Part shown: one piece after another, positions 1-8,651 of the stretch
How positions within the stretch are numbered: position 1 is the first letter of the stretch
Layout: the number at the start of each line of letters is the position of its first letter
Origin: an uncultured Lentisphaerota bacterium
Lineage (GTDB): Bacteria > Verrucomicrobiota > Kiritimatiellia > CAIQIC01
DNA: 55,344 bases
NCBI GenBank assembly: GCA_903912445.1
Contig: CAIWHP010000101.1
Location: 1-55,344, forward strand
Reading direction: 5' to 3'
Position numbers and translations under genes: made by a program
The notes under the pieces: model-generated
The model's database searches: none
What the model was told of the DNA's origin: nothing
What the model saw: the letters and a program-made list of their open reading frames with translations, nothing else

Positions 1-392
1 CACTCGGCCACATACTTGAGCACGAGCGAGCGGCAGGTCTCGTTGAAAACATCGATGCCCTTTTCGCGGATCGCGCCGGTGCCGGCGAGGCCGAGCTGCT
101 CCTGCGCCAGCGCCTCGATCGGCAGGCCGTGGCAGTCCCAGCCGAAGCGGCGCTCGACGTAGTGGCCGCGCATCGTCTGGTAGCGCGGCACGATGTCCTT
201 GATCGTGCCCGCGAGCAGGTGGCCGTAGTGCGGCAGGCCGGTGGCGAACGGCGGGCCGTCGTAGAAGACGAACTCCGGCGCATGCCGGCGCAACTCGAGC
301 GACTTCTTGAAGGTCTGATGCGCCTGCCAGAAGTCCAGCATGGCCTTGTCGACGCCCGGAAAATCAATCTTGTTGGTAACTGGTTTGAACAT
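1..392 (-). CDS. ileS: Isoleucyl-tRNA synthetase, N-terminal part (runs off the window)
   Basis: This is the first 130 codons of isoleucyl-tRNA synthetase, which charges tRNA-Ile in the cytoplasm. Reading from the ATG at 392, the protein begins MFKPVTNKIDFPGVDKAM and carries the class I signature region YDGPPFATGLPHYGHLLAG, in which PHYGH is the HIGH-type ATP-binding motif. A second conserved stretch, RFGWDCHGLPIE, follows. The HYGH wording and the surrounding residues look more like the eukaryote-like (type 2) IleS than the E. coli type; that is a judgement from memory of the family. The gene continues beyond position 1, so the editing and anticodon-binding domains are not visible. It is divergent from the glycosyltransferase genes at 553. 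Confidence 0.95.
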   Translation of the reverse strand, partial: MFKPVTNKIDFPGVDKAMLDFWQAHQTFKKSLELRRHAPEFVFYDGPPFATGLPHYGHLLAGTIKDIVPRYQTMRGHYVERRFGWDCHGLPIEALAQEQLGLAGTGAIREKGIDVFNETCRSLVLKYVAE

Positions 393-552
393 GGCTCTTT
401 CCTGCCGCCGTGCGGCCGCGCAACATAGCCAGCCCGCGCCGCGAAAATCAAGCGGATTGCGCCGGGGCTTGCCGCCGGCGGACAGCAACCAAAAGGGAAT
501 TCCCTTTTCCTGCCGGAGCTTTTTTGTTAAGGGCTTCGTCAGGCAGGGTGGG

Positions 553-1317
553 ATGAAAACATTGCTGACTATTTGCGAACGGCTGGAATCGGTATCGGTT
601 TTCCTGCCGGTGATGGACGAGACCGAGAGCCTGGTGAAAACGGTCGAGATCATCCAAGCGGACTGCGGCGATGCCATCCGCGAGTATCTGGTGGTGGTCT
701 GCAAGCGCACGACGCCGGCCAGCCGTGAGGTCGCCGCCGGGTTGGTCGCACGCTTCCCCGGCAAGGTCAAGGTCATCGAGCAGCAGCGCCCGTTCCTGGG
801 CGGGGCGACGCAGGACGCCTTTGAAATCGCCACCGGCAGCCACGTCCTGATGATGGCGAGCGACCTGGAAACGCCGCCAGAGCGCGTCAAGGCATACGTC
901 GCCCAAGGCCGCGCACATCCGAACGCGATCATCACCGGCTCGCGCTGGATCAAGGGCGGCGGCTTCGAGGGCTACAGCAAGCCCAAGTATTTCCTGAATT
1001 TCATTTTCCAGAAGTCCTTCTCGTTGATGTACTGGACCAGTCTCTCCGACATGACCTACGGTTTCCGCTTGATCCCGACCAAGCTGGTCCAGGCGATCCG
1101 CTGGGAGGAGACGCGCCACCCGTTCCTGTTCGAGACGCTGGTCAAGCCGCTCCGGCTCGGCGTCGAGGTGATCGAGATCCCCATCACCTGGCGGGCACGC
1201 GAGGAAGGCGTCTCCAACAACCCGTTCATGCGCAACTTTGAGTATTTCCGCATCGGCTTGAAGACACGCTTTTATTCGCGCGAGCGGATCCTGAAGCCGC
1301 AGGAGCAAAAATCATGA
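553..1317 (+). CDS. Family 2 glycosyltransferase
   Basis: This 254-residue protein looks like a GT2 (GT-A fold) enzyme of the dolichol-phosphate-mannose-synthase-like group. An N-terminal strand is followed by VFLPVMDETESL, a central LMMASDLETPP that sits where the DXD metal-binding motif is expected (here D-L-E), and a DMTYGFRLIP segment typical of the acceptor region. There is no C-terminal membrane domain, so it is probably cytoplasmic or peripheral. The reading frame is open further upstream, but the ATG at 553 follows a GGGTGGG ribosome-site-like run and begins the conserved region. It overlaps the next gene by 4 bp (ATGA). The three-gene run 553-3213 suggests synthesis of a surface glycan or glycolipid. 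Donor and acceptor are unknown. Confidence 0.8.
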   Translation: MKTLLTICERLESVSVFLPVMDETESLVKTVEIIQADCGDAIREYLVVVCKRTTPASREVAAGLVARFPGKVKVIEQQRPFLGGATQDAFEIATGSHVLMMASDLETPPERVKAYVAQGRAHPNAIITGSRWIKGGGFEGYSKPKYFLNFIFQKSFSLMYWTSLSDMTYGFRLIPTKLVQAIRWEETRHPFLFETLVKPLRLGVEVIEIPITWRAREEGVSNNPFMRNFEYFRIGLKTRFYSRERILKPQEQKS

Positions 1318-2231
1318 AGAAAGTCATCGTCACCACCACCATCAATGCACCCACCGAGGCCATCGAGCGCTTTGACGCGCGCACCGACTGGGACCTCGTC
1401 GTCATCGGCGACCTGAAGACGCCGAAGGACTACAAGCTCAAGCGCGGCCTCTACGTCTCGCCGGAGGAGCAGGAGAAGTTCGACAAGCCGCTCTCCGACG
1501 CCATCGGCTGGCGCTGCATCCAGCGCCGCAACTTCGGCCTGCTTTTTGCCGCGCAACTGAAGCCGGACATCGTCGCCGTGATCGACGACGACAACATTCC
1601 GCGGCCCGGCTGGGGCGAGCACCTGATGATCGGGAAGCCGACCGAGGTCAACTATTACGAGACCGACCTGCCCGCGTTCGACCCCGTCGGCGCGACCAAC
1701 CACTCGCAGCTCTGGCACCGCGGCTACCCGCTGCAGCTGCTGCCCAAGCGCGACTACAGCCGCAAGAGCCGCAAGACCGTCACGCCCGACGTGCAGGCGG
1801 ACTTCTGGGACGGCGACCCCGACATCGATGCCGTCTGCCGCATGATCTACGCGCCGGAGTGCAAGTTCGATGACAAGTTCTTCCCGATGGCCGGCAACAA
1901 GCTTTCGCCATTCAACTCGCAGAACACCTTTATCAGCGGCAAGTGGCTCAAGGATTATTTCCTCTTCCCGCACGTCGGCCGCATGGACGACATCTGGGCC
2001 GCCTACTACGTCGAGGCGCTCGGCGCCCAGGTCGTCTACAACAAGGCGACCGTCTACCAGCAGCGCAACATCCACGACCTCGTCGTGGACATGAAGAAGG
2101 AATACCCCGGCTACGAGAACAATCTGCAGATCGTCAACGAGCTGCCCGGCCACCCGGAAGCGATGCTCAAGTACCTGCCGGCGCAGTCGATCGAGGCGTT
2201 CAAACTCTATCAGAGGCACTTCCATGGCTAA
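1314..2231 (+). CDS. STELLO/DUF288-like glycosyltransferase
   Basis: This is a 305-residue protein without a signal peptide. It starts with a strand-like MKKVIVTTTINAPTEAI and has VAVIDDDNIPRPGW at about residues 87-100. The acidic DDDN cluster is the hallmark metal and nucleotide-sugar site of the STELLO/DUF288 proteins and of the reversibly glycosylated polypeptide-like glycosyltransferases. Further on, FISGKWLKDYFLFPHVGRMDDIWAAYY gives the second acidic element common in this group. It is translationally coupled to the genes on either side by overlaps of 4 bp and 8 bp. I infer sugar transfer or sugar ring-form chemistry with a substrate made by the adjacent SDR enzyme. The family assignment comes from motif recognition only. 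Confidence 0.6.
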   Translation: MKKVIVTTTINAPTEAIERFDARTDWDLVVIGDLKTPKDYKLKRGLYVSPEEQEKFDKPLSDAIGWRCIQRRNFGLLFAAQLKPDIVAVIDDDNIPRPGWGEHLMIGKPTEVNYYETDLPAFDPVGATNHSQLWHRGYPLQLLPKRDYSRKSRKTVTPDVQADFWDGDPDIDAVCRMIYAPECKFDDKFFPMAGNKLSPFNSQNTFISGKWLKDYFLFPHVGRMDDIWAAYYVEALGAQVVYNKATVYQQRNIHDLVVDMKKEYPGYENNLQIVNELPGHPEAMLKYLPAQSIEAFKLYQRHFHG

Positions 2232-3213
2232 AGTTCTGGTGACCGGCGGCGCGGGTTTCGTAGGGCGGCATTGCGTCGGGCGTCTGCTCGCGCGCGGCGA
2301 CGAGGTCCATTGCGTGGACCCGATCGTCCCGCTGACCGGCGGGCTCCCGCTGGACAAGTGGCCGTTCTTCAATCCGCGCGACTACAAGAATTTCCACTTC
2401 CACCAGGAGGACTGCCGCACGTGGTTCAAGCGCGTGCAGGACAACGACTTCGACTACGCCTTCCACCTCGCCGCGATGGTCGGCGGGCGCATGATGATCG
2501 AGCACAACCCGCTCGCCGTCGCGGACGACCTCTCCATCGACGCCGAGTACTGGCAGTGGGCCGTCCGCGCCCAGCCGCGCAAATCGCTCTGCTTCAGCTC
2601 CAGCGCCGCCTACCCGATCAAGCTGCAGCGCCGCGAGCACTACGAGCTGCTCAAAGAGGACCTGATCACGTTCGACTTCGACATCGGCATGCCCGACATG
2701 TCCTACGGCTGGGCCAAGCTCACCTGCGAATACCTCGCGCGCCTCGCCTACCAGAAGCACGGGCTCAAGTCCATCTGCTACCGCCCCTTCTCCGGCTACG
2801 GGGAGGACCAGGACGACACCTACCCCTTCCCCAGCATCTGCAAGCGCGTGCTCGCCAACCGTGGCCAGCCCACGCTCACCGTCTGGGGCAGCGGCCAGCA
2901 GTTCCGCGACTTCATCCACATTGAGGATTGCGTCACGGAAATCATCGGCTCGATGGACCAGATTGATGATGCCAGCGCGCTGAACCTTTCCACCGGCATC
3001 TACACCAGCTTCATTCAGTTCGCGCAGCTCGCCGCCGAGCTGTGCGGCTTCAAGCCCGAGGTGCGCGGCACCTCGAACACGCCGGAAGGCGTCTTCGCGC
3101 GCGGCGGCGACACCGCCAAGCAGCAGGCGATGGGACTCCGCTACACGCTGGACTTCCGGGCCGGCGTCCAACGCGCCCTCGAATATTACGAGCGCGGATC
3201 GACGCAACAATAA
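2224..3213 (+). CDS. NAD-dependent epimerase/dehydratase (extended SDR)
   Basis: This 329-residue extended short-chain dehydrogenase acts on a nucleotide sugar. The Rossmann glycine motif TGGAGFVGR lies at residues 7-15. The catalytic serine region CFSSSAAYP is at about 123-131, and the YxxxK pair is Tyr161 and Lys165 in SYGWAKLTCEY. The YRPFSGYGEDQD segment and the overall pattern resemble GDP-mannose 3,5-epimerase and GDP-fucose synthase-like enzymes, but the substrate cannot be read from the sequence. It is the last gene of the 553-3213 run and overlaps its neighbour by 8 bp. It probably supplies or modifies the sugar used by the two upstream glycosyltransferases. Confidence 0.85.
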   Translation: MAKVLVTGGAGFVGRHCVGRLLARGDEVHCVDPIVPLTGGLPLDKWPFFNPRDYKNFHFHQEDCRTWFKRVQDNDFDYAFHLAAMVGGRMMIEHNPLAVADDLSIDAEYWQWAVRAQPRKSLCFSSSAAYPIKLQRREHYELLKEDLITFDFDIGMPDMSYGWAKLTCEYLARLAYQKHGLKSICYRPFSGYGEDQDDTYPFPSICKRVLANRGQPTLTVWGSGQQFRDFIHIEDCVTEIIGSMDQIDDASALNLSTGIYTSFIQFAQLAAELCGFKPEVRGTSNTPEGVFARGGDTAKQQAMGLRYTLDFRAGVQRALEYYERGSTQQ

Positions 3214-3284
3214 CCAGACCTTCCCTCTCTGCGCATGGCTTGTGGGAACGCGGATAACTGCATAAACCATACACGCCCGTCCAG

Positions 3285-3632
3285 CTACGTGGCGGCGGGG
3301 GTTCTGGCTTTCGCAAACATTTCCGGTGGCGGAAAATCTTCAAACCCACGGCAAACGCTCAAGGCTTCAAGGTCGGCTAGTTTCGGGATTGCGGGATGCT
3401 TCGGAAGCTCAGCGAGCGGAGCCGCCCTGAGCACCTTGCGGGTGAAGTTCACGAGCAGGCGGTTGTTCACGACTTCGCCCAGATAGTAGCCCTTGAGTCC
3501 GAAGATGGTATTCCCCTCGAATAGGCCGATATGATGGCCCGTGTAAGTCCACAACTGGTTCCCCTTGCGGAAGCCGAAGAACGCCCCACCCCACGTCCAC
3601 AAACAATCCAACTTACGTTCCATATCGAGCAT
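3285..3632 (-). CDS. Small protein resembling the 4-fold beta flower domain
   Basis: This 115-residue protein has short repeating strand-turn motifs in which a Gly-Phe/Leu pair is followed by an acidic or polar turn: AFFGFRKGNQLW, YTGHHIGLFEGN, TIFGLKGYYLGEVVNN. The pattern resembles the small bacterial 4-fold beta flower proteins, whose function is unknown to me. The start at 3632 is supported by a GGAGG placed 6 bases upstream on the minus strand. It has no signal peptide. It is convergent with the SDR gene and shows no operon partner. The tail from about residue 80 (PKHPAIPKLADLEAL onward) lies outside the repeat pattern. A TTTCCG-GTGG-CGGAAA palindrome falls inside the 3' end of the coding sequence at 3320-3335. 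Confidence 0.6.
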   Translation of the reverse strand: MLDMERKLDCLWTWGGAFFGFRKGNQLWTYTGHHIGLFEGNTIFGLKGYYLGEVVNNRLLVNFTRKVLRAAPLAELPKHPAIPKLADLEALSVCRGFEDFPPPEMFAKARTPAAT

Positions 3633-3877
3633 GGCGCACCTCCATACTTGCTATATTTTAGGCGCAGACGATAAAGATTCAAGCGGGCCTGTGGCGGAGG
3701 TAATCCAGACGCCCTCATCCTGCCCAAACCGCCCGGGCAGTCCGATGGCTTCGAGCTCCTTTACGTCAAGCTATCGCGGGGTGAAATCAGCCAGAAAGCG
3801 AAATGGGGCGTAGGACCTATTTCCCCTGCAGGTGTGTCGTCACCTTGCAGGTAGGATCGCTTGGCGCCCGGGCAAAC

Positions 3878-4309
3878 TCACAACCCGGCGAGTTCGGCCT
3901 GGCGGATGACGTTGATATGGTGGGCGGCGAGGAGCCGCAGGGCTTTCTCGGTGTCGTCGAAACGGAAGACAACCAGCGCCTTGTCGCTGCGCTTCTCGAC
4001 AAAGGCATACATATATTCAACGTTCAGGTCTTCCTTGCTCAGCACGTGCAGAACATCGGCCAGGCCGCCGGGTTTGTCGCTGATCTCAACGGCGACGACA
4101 TCGGTGCGGCTGGCGACGAAGTGGTTGTCGCGCAGGACTTTTTGGGCGGCTTCGGGCTTGTCCACGACCATGCGTAGGACGCCAAAGTCGGTGGCCTCGG
4201 CGATGTTCAGGGCGCGGATGCTGATCTGGTGCTCGCCGAGCAGCCGGCAGACCTCATAGAGCCGGCCTTTACGGTTCTCGAGAAAGACGGATATCTGGAT
4301 GATTTTCAT
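3878..4309 (-). CDS. Tandem ACT-domain amino acid-binding protein
   Basis: This is a 143-residue protein made of two ACT domains, at about residues 3-70 and 72-143. The first begins IIQISVFLENRKGRLYEVCRLL and the second begins AVEISDKPGGLADVLHVLSKEDLNVEYMYAF, each with the beta-alpha-beta pattern and the conserved glycine at the ligand-binding turn. Stand-alone ACT proteins of this type are regularly encoded next to phenylacetate-CoA ligase and indolepyruvate oxidoreductase genes, as here (29 bp after paaK). They are presumed to sense an aromatic or branched amino acid. It is the last gene of the iorA-iorB-paaK-ACT operon. Confidence 0.9.
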   Translation of the reverse strand: MKIIQISVFLENRKGRLYEVCRLLGEHQISIRALNIAEATDFGVLRMVVDKPEAAQKVLRDNHFVASRTDVVAVEISDKPGGLADVLHVLSKEDLNVEYMYAFVEKRSDKALVVFRFDDTEKALRLLAAHHINVIRQAELAGL

Positions 4310-4338
4310 GTCTGATGCTCCGTTTTTTGCTCCACAGA

Positions 4339-5640
4339 TTACAGCGTTCGCTTGTCGATCACGCGCTTGGCCTTACCCTCGCTGCGCTGGATGGAGCGGG
4401 GCTCGACGAGCTTGACCTTGGCGGCGATGCCGAGGACGGTTTCCATCTCGTGCCGGATCCGGGCCTCGAGCGCCTGCATGACCTTGATCTCATCGGAAAA
4501 GAATTTCTCGTCCACCTCCACCTGCACCTCGAGATCATCGAGCCAGTTGGCCTTGCGGTCCACGACGATCTGGTAGTGCGGCTGGACGCCCTCGATCTGG
4601 AGGAGGACGTGCTCGATCTGCGAGGGGAAGACGTTGATGCCGCGGATGATCAGCATGTCGTCGGTGCGGCCGTGGAACTTGCTGACGCGCGGGCAGGTAC
4701 GGCCGCAGGCGCAGGTCTCGTAGGTGATCTTCGTGATGTCGCGCGTGCGGTAGCGGATCAGCGGCATGCCCTGCTTGGTCAGGGTCGTGAAGACCAGCTC
4801 GCCCCACTGGCCTTCGGGAACGGCCTTGCCGGTGTTGGGATCGAGGACTTCGGGGAGGAAGACGTCGTGGAAGACGTGCAGACCGTTCTTGTGCTCACAC
4901 TCCTGCGCGACGCCGGGCCCGATGATCTCGGAGAGGCCGTAGATGTCGGTGGCACGCATGTTCCAGGTCGCCTCGATCTCGCCGCGCATGGATTCGCTCC
5001 ACGGCTCGGCGCCGAAGAGGCCGACTTCCCAGCTGCTCTCGCGCGGGTCGAGGCCCATCGCGCGGGCGTCGTCGAGCATGAAGAGCGCATAGCTGGGCGT
5101 GCAGGCCAGGATGCGCGGACGGAAGTCGGTCATCAGCTTGAGCTGGCGCTTGGTCTGGCCCGACGAGGTCGGCAGCGCGGTGAGGCCGGCCTTGAGCGTG
5201 CCGTAATGCAGGCCGAGGCCGCCGGTGAACAGGCCGTAGCCGTAGGCCACCTGCACCATGTCGCCGGGGCGCGCGCCGGCGCAGTAGAGGCAGCGTGCGA
5301 CGACCTCGCCCCAGAGGTCGAGGTCGGCCTGCGTATAGCCAACGACGGTCGGGTTGCCGGTGGTGCCGCTGGAGACGTGGACCTCGCGGACCTCGGAGCG
5401 CGGTACGCAGAAGAGGCCGAAGGGATAGTTGTCGCGCAGATCGTCCTTGGTCGTGAAGGGCAGGCGCTCCAGGTCCTCGACGCCGCGGATGGCGGCGGGC
5501 TGGAGGCCGGCCTTGTCCAGCTTGGCGCGGTAGACCGGTGAGTGCTCGTGCAGATAGGCGACGAGCTTGCGCAGGCGCTCCGACTGCAGGTGGCGCGCCT
5601 CGTCGCGCGACATACATTCCATCGCTTGATTGAAAATCAT
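4339..5640 (-). CDS. paaK: Phenylacetate-CoA ligase
   Basis: This 433-residue adenylate-forming enzyme converts phenylacetate or a similar aryl acid to its CoA thioester using ATP. The phosphate-binding motif VSSGTTGNPTVVGYT is at about residues 88-102, the adenylate motif DIYGLSEIIGPG is near the middle, and the C-terminal GRTDDMLIIRGINVFPSQIE hinge belongs to PaaK. The length is normal for the family. It overlaps iorB by 4 bp and is followed by the ACT gene. Next to IOR, which makes aryl-acyl-CoA from arylpyruvates, the enzyme may run in the reverse, ATP-yielding direction during aromatic amino acid fermentation; that direction is inference from context. Confidence 0.93.
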   Translation of the reverse strand: MIFNQAMECMSRDEARHLQSERLRKLVAYLHEHSPVYRAKLDKAGLQPAAIRGVEDLERLPFTTKDDLRDNYPFGLFCVPRSEVREVHVSSGTTGNPTVVGYTQADLDLWGEVVARCLYCAGARPGDMVQVAYGYGLFTGGLGLHYGTLKAGLTALPTSSGQTKRQLKLMTDFRPRILACTPSYALFMLDDARAMGLDPRESSWEVGLFGAEPWSESMRGEIEATWNMRATDIYGLSEIIGPGVAQECEHKNGLHVFHDVFLPEVLDPNTGKAVPEGQWGELVFTTLTKQGMPLIRYRTRDITKITYETCACGRTCPRVSKFHGRTDDMLIIRGINVFPSQIEHVLLQIEGVQPHYQIVVDRKANWLDDLEVQVEVDEKFFSDEIKVMQALEARIRHEMETVLGIAAKVKLVEPRSIQRSEGKAKRVIDKRTL

Positions 5641-6128
5641 GTTCCGTCTCCCAGATCGGTTTCGGCCCCCAGCAAAAAGATGCGGCGGTTCTCGTCGGGC
5701 GCGCGGGCGAAGCCCTGCGCGAGCGCCGCGAGCCAGACCTCGCGCGCCAGCGGCAGGAAGCGGCTGAGCACGCCGAGGAAGAACGTGTTCTCGAAGCGCG
5801 GGTCGATGCCGTGCTTGCGCAGGAGCGGCAGGTAGCGGTTGAAGTGGACGCCGCCGGGCTTGAGCGCGTCCTGAAACTTCGCGCCCTCGATGCGGTCGAA
5901 GCTGACCACGAAGTCCGCCTGTCCCGCCGGGATCAGCGGCGAGAAGACCTCCGCGCCAAAGCGCAGGTGGCTCTCGACGGAGCCGCCGCGCTGGCTCATG
6001 CCGTGGACCTCGGCCTTGCGGACGTGATAGCCGGCGCGCAGCGCGGCGAGGCCGCAGATCTCGGCGGCCTTGAGCACGCCCTGCCCGCCAACGCCGCAGA
6101 ACAGCATGTTATAGGTGCGTGGTTCCAT
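5637..6128 (-). CDS. iorB: Indolepyruvate ferredoxin oxidoreductase, beta subunit
   Basis: This is the 163-residue gamma-type subunit of indolepyruvate:ferredoxin oxidoreductase. The pattern FCGVGGQGVLKAAEICG at the N terminus and KAEVHGMSQRGGSVESHLRFG are diagnostic of the pyruvate ferredoxin/flavodoxin oxidoreductase gamma domain. It is somewhat shorter than many IorB proteins, which are near 190 residues, with the shortening at the C terminus. It starts 3 bp after the iorA stop codon and overlaps paaK by 4 bp, so the three genes are almost certainly co-transcribed. With IorA it would decarboxylate arylpyruvates to aryl-acetyl-CoA and reduce ferredoxin, an oxygen-sensitive step typical of anaerobes. 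Confidence 0.92.
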   Translation of the reverse strand: MEPRTYNMLFCGVGGQGVLKAAEICGLAALRAGYHVRKAEVHGMSQRGGSVESHLRFGAEVFSPLIPAGQADFVVSFDRIEGAKFQDALKPGGVHFNRYLPLLRKHGIDPRFENTFFLGVLSRFLPLAREVWLAALAQGFARAPDENRRIFLLGAETDLGDGT

Positions 6129-6131
6129 GGT

Positions 6132-7904
6132 TCACCCGCAGGTCCCGGGACAGCTATCGGCGTCGGGCTCCGCGCGCAGCGGGAGCAACGCCTCGTAGGC
6201 GCAGCGATCCACGCAGAGGTTGCAGCCGGTGCAGCGCGCGGGATCAATCTGGATCATGCCGTCCGCGGCCTTGCTCAGCGCGGGGCAGTCGATCTCCAGG
6301 CACTCGTAACACTGCTGGCATTGCTCGCGGCGGAATTCGGGCGGCGCGTGGCGCGTGCGGACGAGCTGCCAGCACGGGCTGCGCGCGATGATGACGCTCA
6401 GGGCGTCGTCCTGCAGCCGCTGCTCCAGCGTGCGGCGGAAGAGGCCCGTATCCATCGCATCCACCACGTCCACATGGTCGGCGCCGCACGCGCGGCAGAG
6501 GTCTTCGAGCACGAGCTTCTGGGTCGGCTCCTCGCGGATCGTCTTGCCGGTGGCGGGGTGATGTTGCGCGCCGGTCATCGCGGTCGTGCCGTTGTCGAGG
6601 ATCAACAGGACGCCCTTGACGCGGTTATAGACCGCGTTGATCAGCCCGGTGATGCCGGAATGGACGAAGGTCGAGTCGCCGAGGACGCCCACGACCCGGT
6701 CGCCATGCACGTGGGCGCGGCGAAAGCCCTCGTGGATCGTGAAGCCCGAGCCCATGCAAAGGCAGGTGTGGACCGAGGCCAGCGGCGGCGAGGCGCCGAG
6801 CGTGTAGCAGCCGATGTCGCCGGCGACGACGAGCTTGAGGTCGCGCAGGACCGTGAACACCGCGCGATGTGCACAGCCCGGACAGAGCACGGGCTTGCGT
6901 GCCGGGAACGGCTTGACCTGCTTCTCCTCACCGCGCACGATTGCCGGAATGAACTCCGGCCGCAACTCGCCGACCTGAAAGGAGGGATGCTTCGCGCGGA
7001 GCGGGAGACCGAGCGCCCGCAGATGCGTCTCGATGAAAGGATCGAGCTCCTCGACCACCACCAGTGCCTGCACCTGCGCGGCGAACGCGCGGATTTTGTC
7101 GTCGCAGAACGGATAGGAGAAACCGAGCTTGAGCACGGAAGCGTCCGGGAACAGCTCGCGGACATAGAGATAGGAAACGCCGGAGGTGACGAACCCCAGC
7201 TGGCGGCCGCGCAGCTCGACACGGTTGAGCGGCGTCTGTTCGGCATGGTCGCGCAGCTGCGCCAGGCGCGCCTCGACCACGGCATGGCGCGGGCCGGCGT
7301 GGCGCGGCACCATGACGTACTTGGCCGCGTCCACGCGGAACGCCTTGTGCGGCCCCGCGACGCGCATGCCGACCGCAACATCCTGCTTCGAGTGCGCAAC
7401 GCGCGTCGTCAGGCGCAGGAGCACGGGCGTGTCGAACTGCTCGCTGAGCTCGAAGGCGAGCTTGGTGAACTCCAGCGCCTCGGCCGGATCGCTGGGCTCG
7501 AGGATCGGCAGTTTGCCATAGAGCCCGACCCAGCGCGTGTCCTGCTCGTTCTGCGAGGAGTGCAGGCCGGGATCATCGGCCACGACCACGACAAAGCCGG
7601 CGTTGATGCCCGTGTAGGCGGAGGTCATCAGCGGGTCCATCGCCACGTTCAGCCCGACGTGCTTGCACGCGGTGAGCGCGCGCACGCCGCCGATGGCCGC
7701 GCCGTAGGCCACCTCGTAGGCCACTTTCTCGTTCACCGACCACTGCGCGTCCACCTCGGGAAGGGGGGCCAGCGCCTCGAGAATCTCCGTCGAAGGTGTG
7801 CCGGGATAGGCGGCGGCGACCCGCACGCCCGCCTCCCAAGCGCCGCGCGCCACGGCCTCGTCGCCGGAGAGCAGCAGTTTTTCGCTGTGCGAATGAGTGT
7901 TCAT
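6132..7904 (-). CDS. iorA: Indolepyruvate ferredoxin oxidoreductase, alpha subunit
   Basis: This is the 590-residue catalytic subunit, which binds thiamine diphosphate and iron-sulfur clusters. The N-terminal pyrimidine-binding domain has AAYPGTPSTEILEAL. The TPP motif starts GDSTFVHSG near residue 407 and ends LDNGTTAMTG. The C terminus holds two ferredoxin-type cluster motifs, CQQCYECLEIDC at about 527 and CTGCNLCVDRC shortly after. I chose the ATG at 7904 (MNTHSHSEK) because the conserved region begins directly after it; the frame stays open for 31 codons upstream with no family resemblance. A further cysteine pair (CPGTCG) closes the protein. It is the first gene of the operon. Confidence 0.94.
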   Translation of the reverse strand: MNTHSHSEKLLLSGDEAVARGAWEAGVRVAAAYPGTPSTEILEALAPLPEVDAQWSVNEKVAYEVAYGAAIGGVRALTACKHVGLNVAMDPLMTSAYTGINAGFVVVVADDPGLHSSQNEQDTRWVGLYGKLPILEPSDPAEALEFTKLAFELSEQFDTPVLLRLTTRVAHSKQDVAVGMRVAGPHKAFRVDAAKYVMVPRHAGPRHAVVEARLAQLRDHAEQTPLNRVELRGRQLGFVTSGVSYLYVRELFPDASVLKLGFSYPFCDDKIRAFAAQVQALVVVEELDPFIETHLRALGLPLRAKHPSFQVGELRPEFIPAIVRGEEKQVKPFPARKPVLCPGCAHRAVFTVLRDLKLVVAGDIGCYTLGASPPLASVHTCLCMGSGFTIHEGFRRAHVHGDRVVGVLGDSTFVHSGITGLINAVYNRVKGVLLILDNGTTAMTGAQHHPATGKTIREEPTQKLVLEDLCRACGADHVDVVDAMDTGLFRRTLEQRLQDDALSVIIARSPCWQLVRTRHAPPEFRREQCQQCYECLEIDCPALSKAADGMIQIDPARCTGCNLCVDRCAYEALLPLRAEPDADSCPGTCG

Positions 7905-7959
7905 GAAAACAAACCGCCGTGCGATGTAGCACGGCACCGCAAAAAAATCCAGCTTGCGG

Positions 7960-8502
7960 CTAATTTTTGGTCCGGATGCGCTCGAAGGCGCGGGCAAATT
8001 CCGCGGCCGTCTTCGCGGCCTCGATCAACACCAGGTTCTCGTAATTCTCCCGCGCGGCCGTGCTCGTGAAGTTAAACGACCCGGTCAAAACCCGCTGGCG
8101 GTCGATGACGATGAATTTATCGTGCATCTGCGCATAGCTGCTGGCGAAGGAGATGGCGGTGCAGGAGGCACCTGCCCTGCGGAGTTTCTCGAGCGCCGTC
8201 TTCATGCCCTCATACTCCGCCTGGCGTTCGTCATACTTGAGCTTGACGACCACCTTGCGCTCGGCGGCGCGGCAGATCGCGTCCACAATGCCCGCCCGCG
8301 TGATGATGTAAGCGGCGACGAGCAGTTCCTGCTTCGCTTTCGGCACTTCGCGCAGCAGCAGGCGTTCGCACTCGCCGTCGAAAGCCGCCTCCACTTGTGT
8401 CGCGGAGGCATTCGTGACCACCGCCGCACCGGCGCGGCCACCCGCGCCCAAAGCCAGCAGCGCCGCCAGCACGGCCCCGCCCACCACCCTGCCCATCTTC
8501 AT
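7960..8502 (-). CDS. Secreted phospholipase D-family (Nuc-like) protein
   Basis: This is a 180-residue single-domain PLD-superfamily protein. Residues 1-27 form a signal peptide (MKMGRVVGGAVLAALLALGAG, ending near AGAA). The HKD motif is MHDKFIVID with His127, Lys129 and Asp134, followed by the conserved GSFNFTSTAARENYENL. One HKD per chain and the short length match Nuc-type endonucleases, which act as dimers; phospholipid hydrolysis is the alternative. The start at 8502 is set by GGAGGA 8 bases upstream. It lies 55 bp upstream of iorA on the same strand, but its export signal suggests an unrelated job, such as scavenging nucleic acid outside the cytoplasm. Confidence 0.85.
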   Translation of the reverse strand: MKMGRVVGGAVLAALLALGAGGRAGAAVVTNASATQVEAAFDGECERLLLREVPKAKQELLVAAYIITRAGIVDAICRAAERKVVVKLKYDERQAEYEGMKTALEKLRRAGASCTAISFASSYAQMHDKFIVIDRQRVLTGSFNFTSTAARENYENLVLIEAAKTAAEFARAFERIRTKN

Positions 8503-8651
8503 AAGCCCGGTCCTCCAGAGAGCTCCACCCAACTGCCCGTGCATCTACGCGAGAAACGGCGCGCTGGCCAGCAGATAATCAACAGAATTTCGCCGGGCGT
8601 CAAAAATAGTCTTTCGCGGCGGCGCAAAGCGGGTAAGCTGTGTGGCACATC

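Noticed and set aside
3827-3853. Hairpin CCTGCAGGTG/CACCTTGCAGG as a terminator after the ACT gene
   Set aside because: The stem has a bulge and no T-run follows on either strand, so the evidence is too weak.
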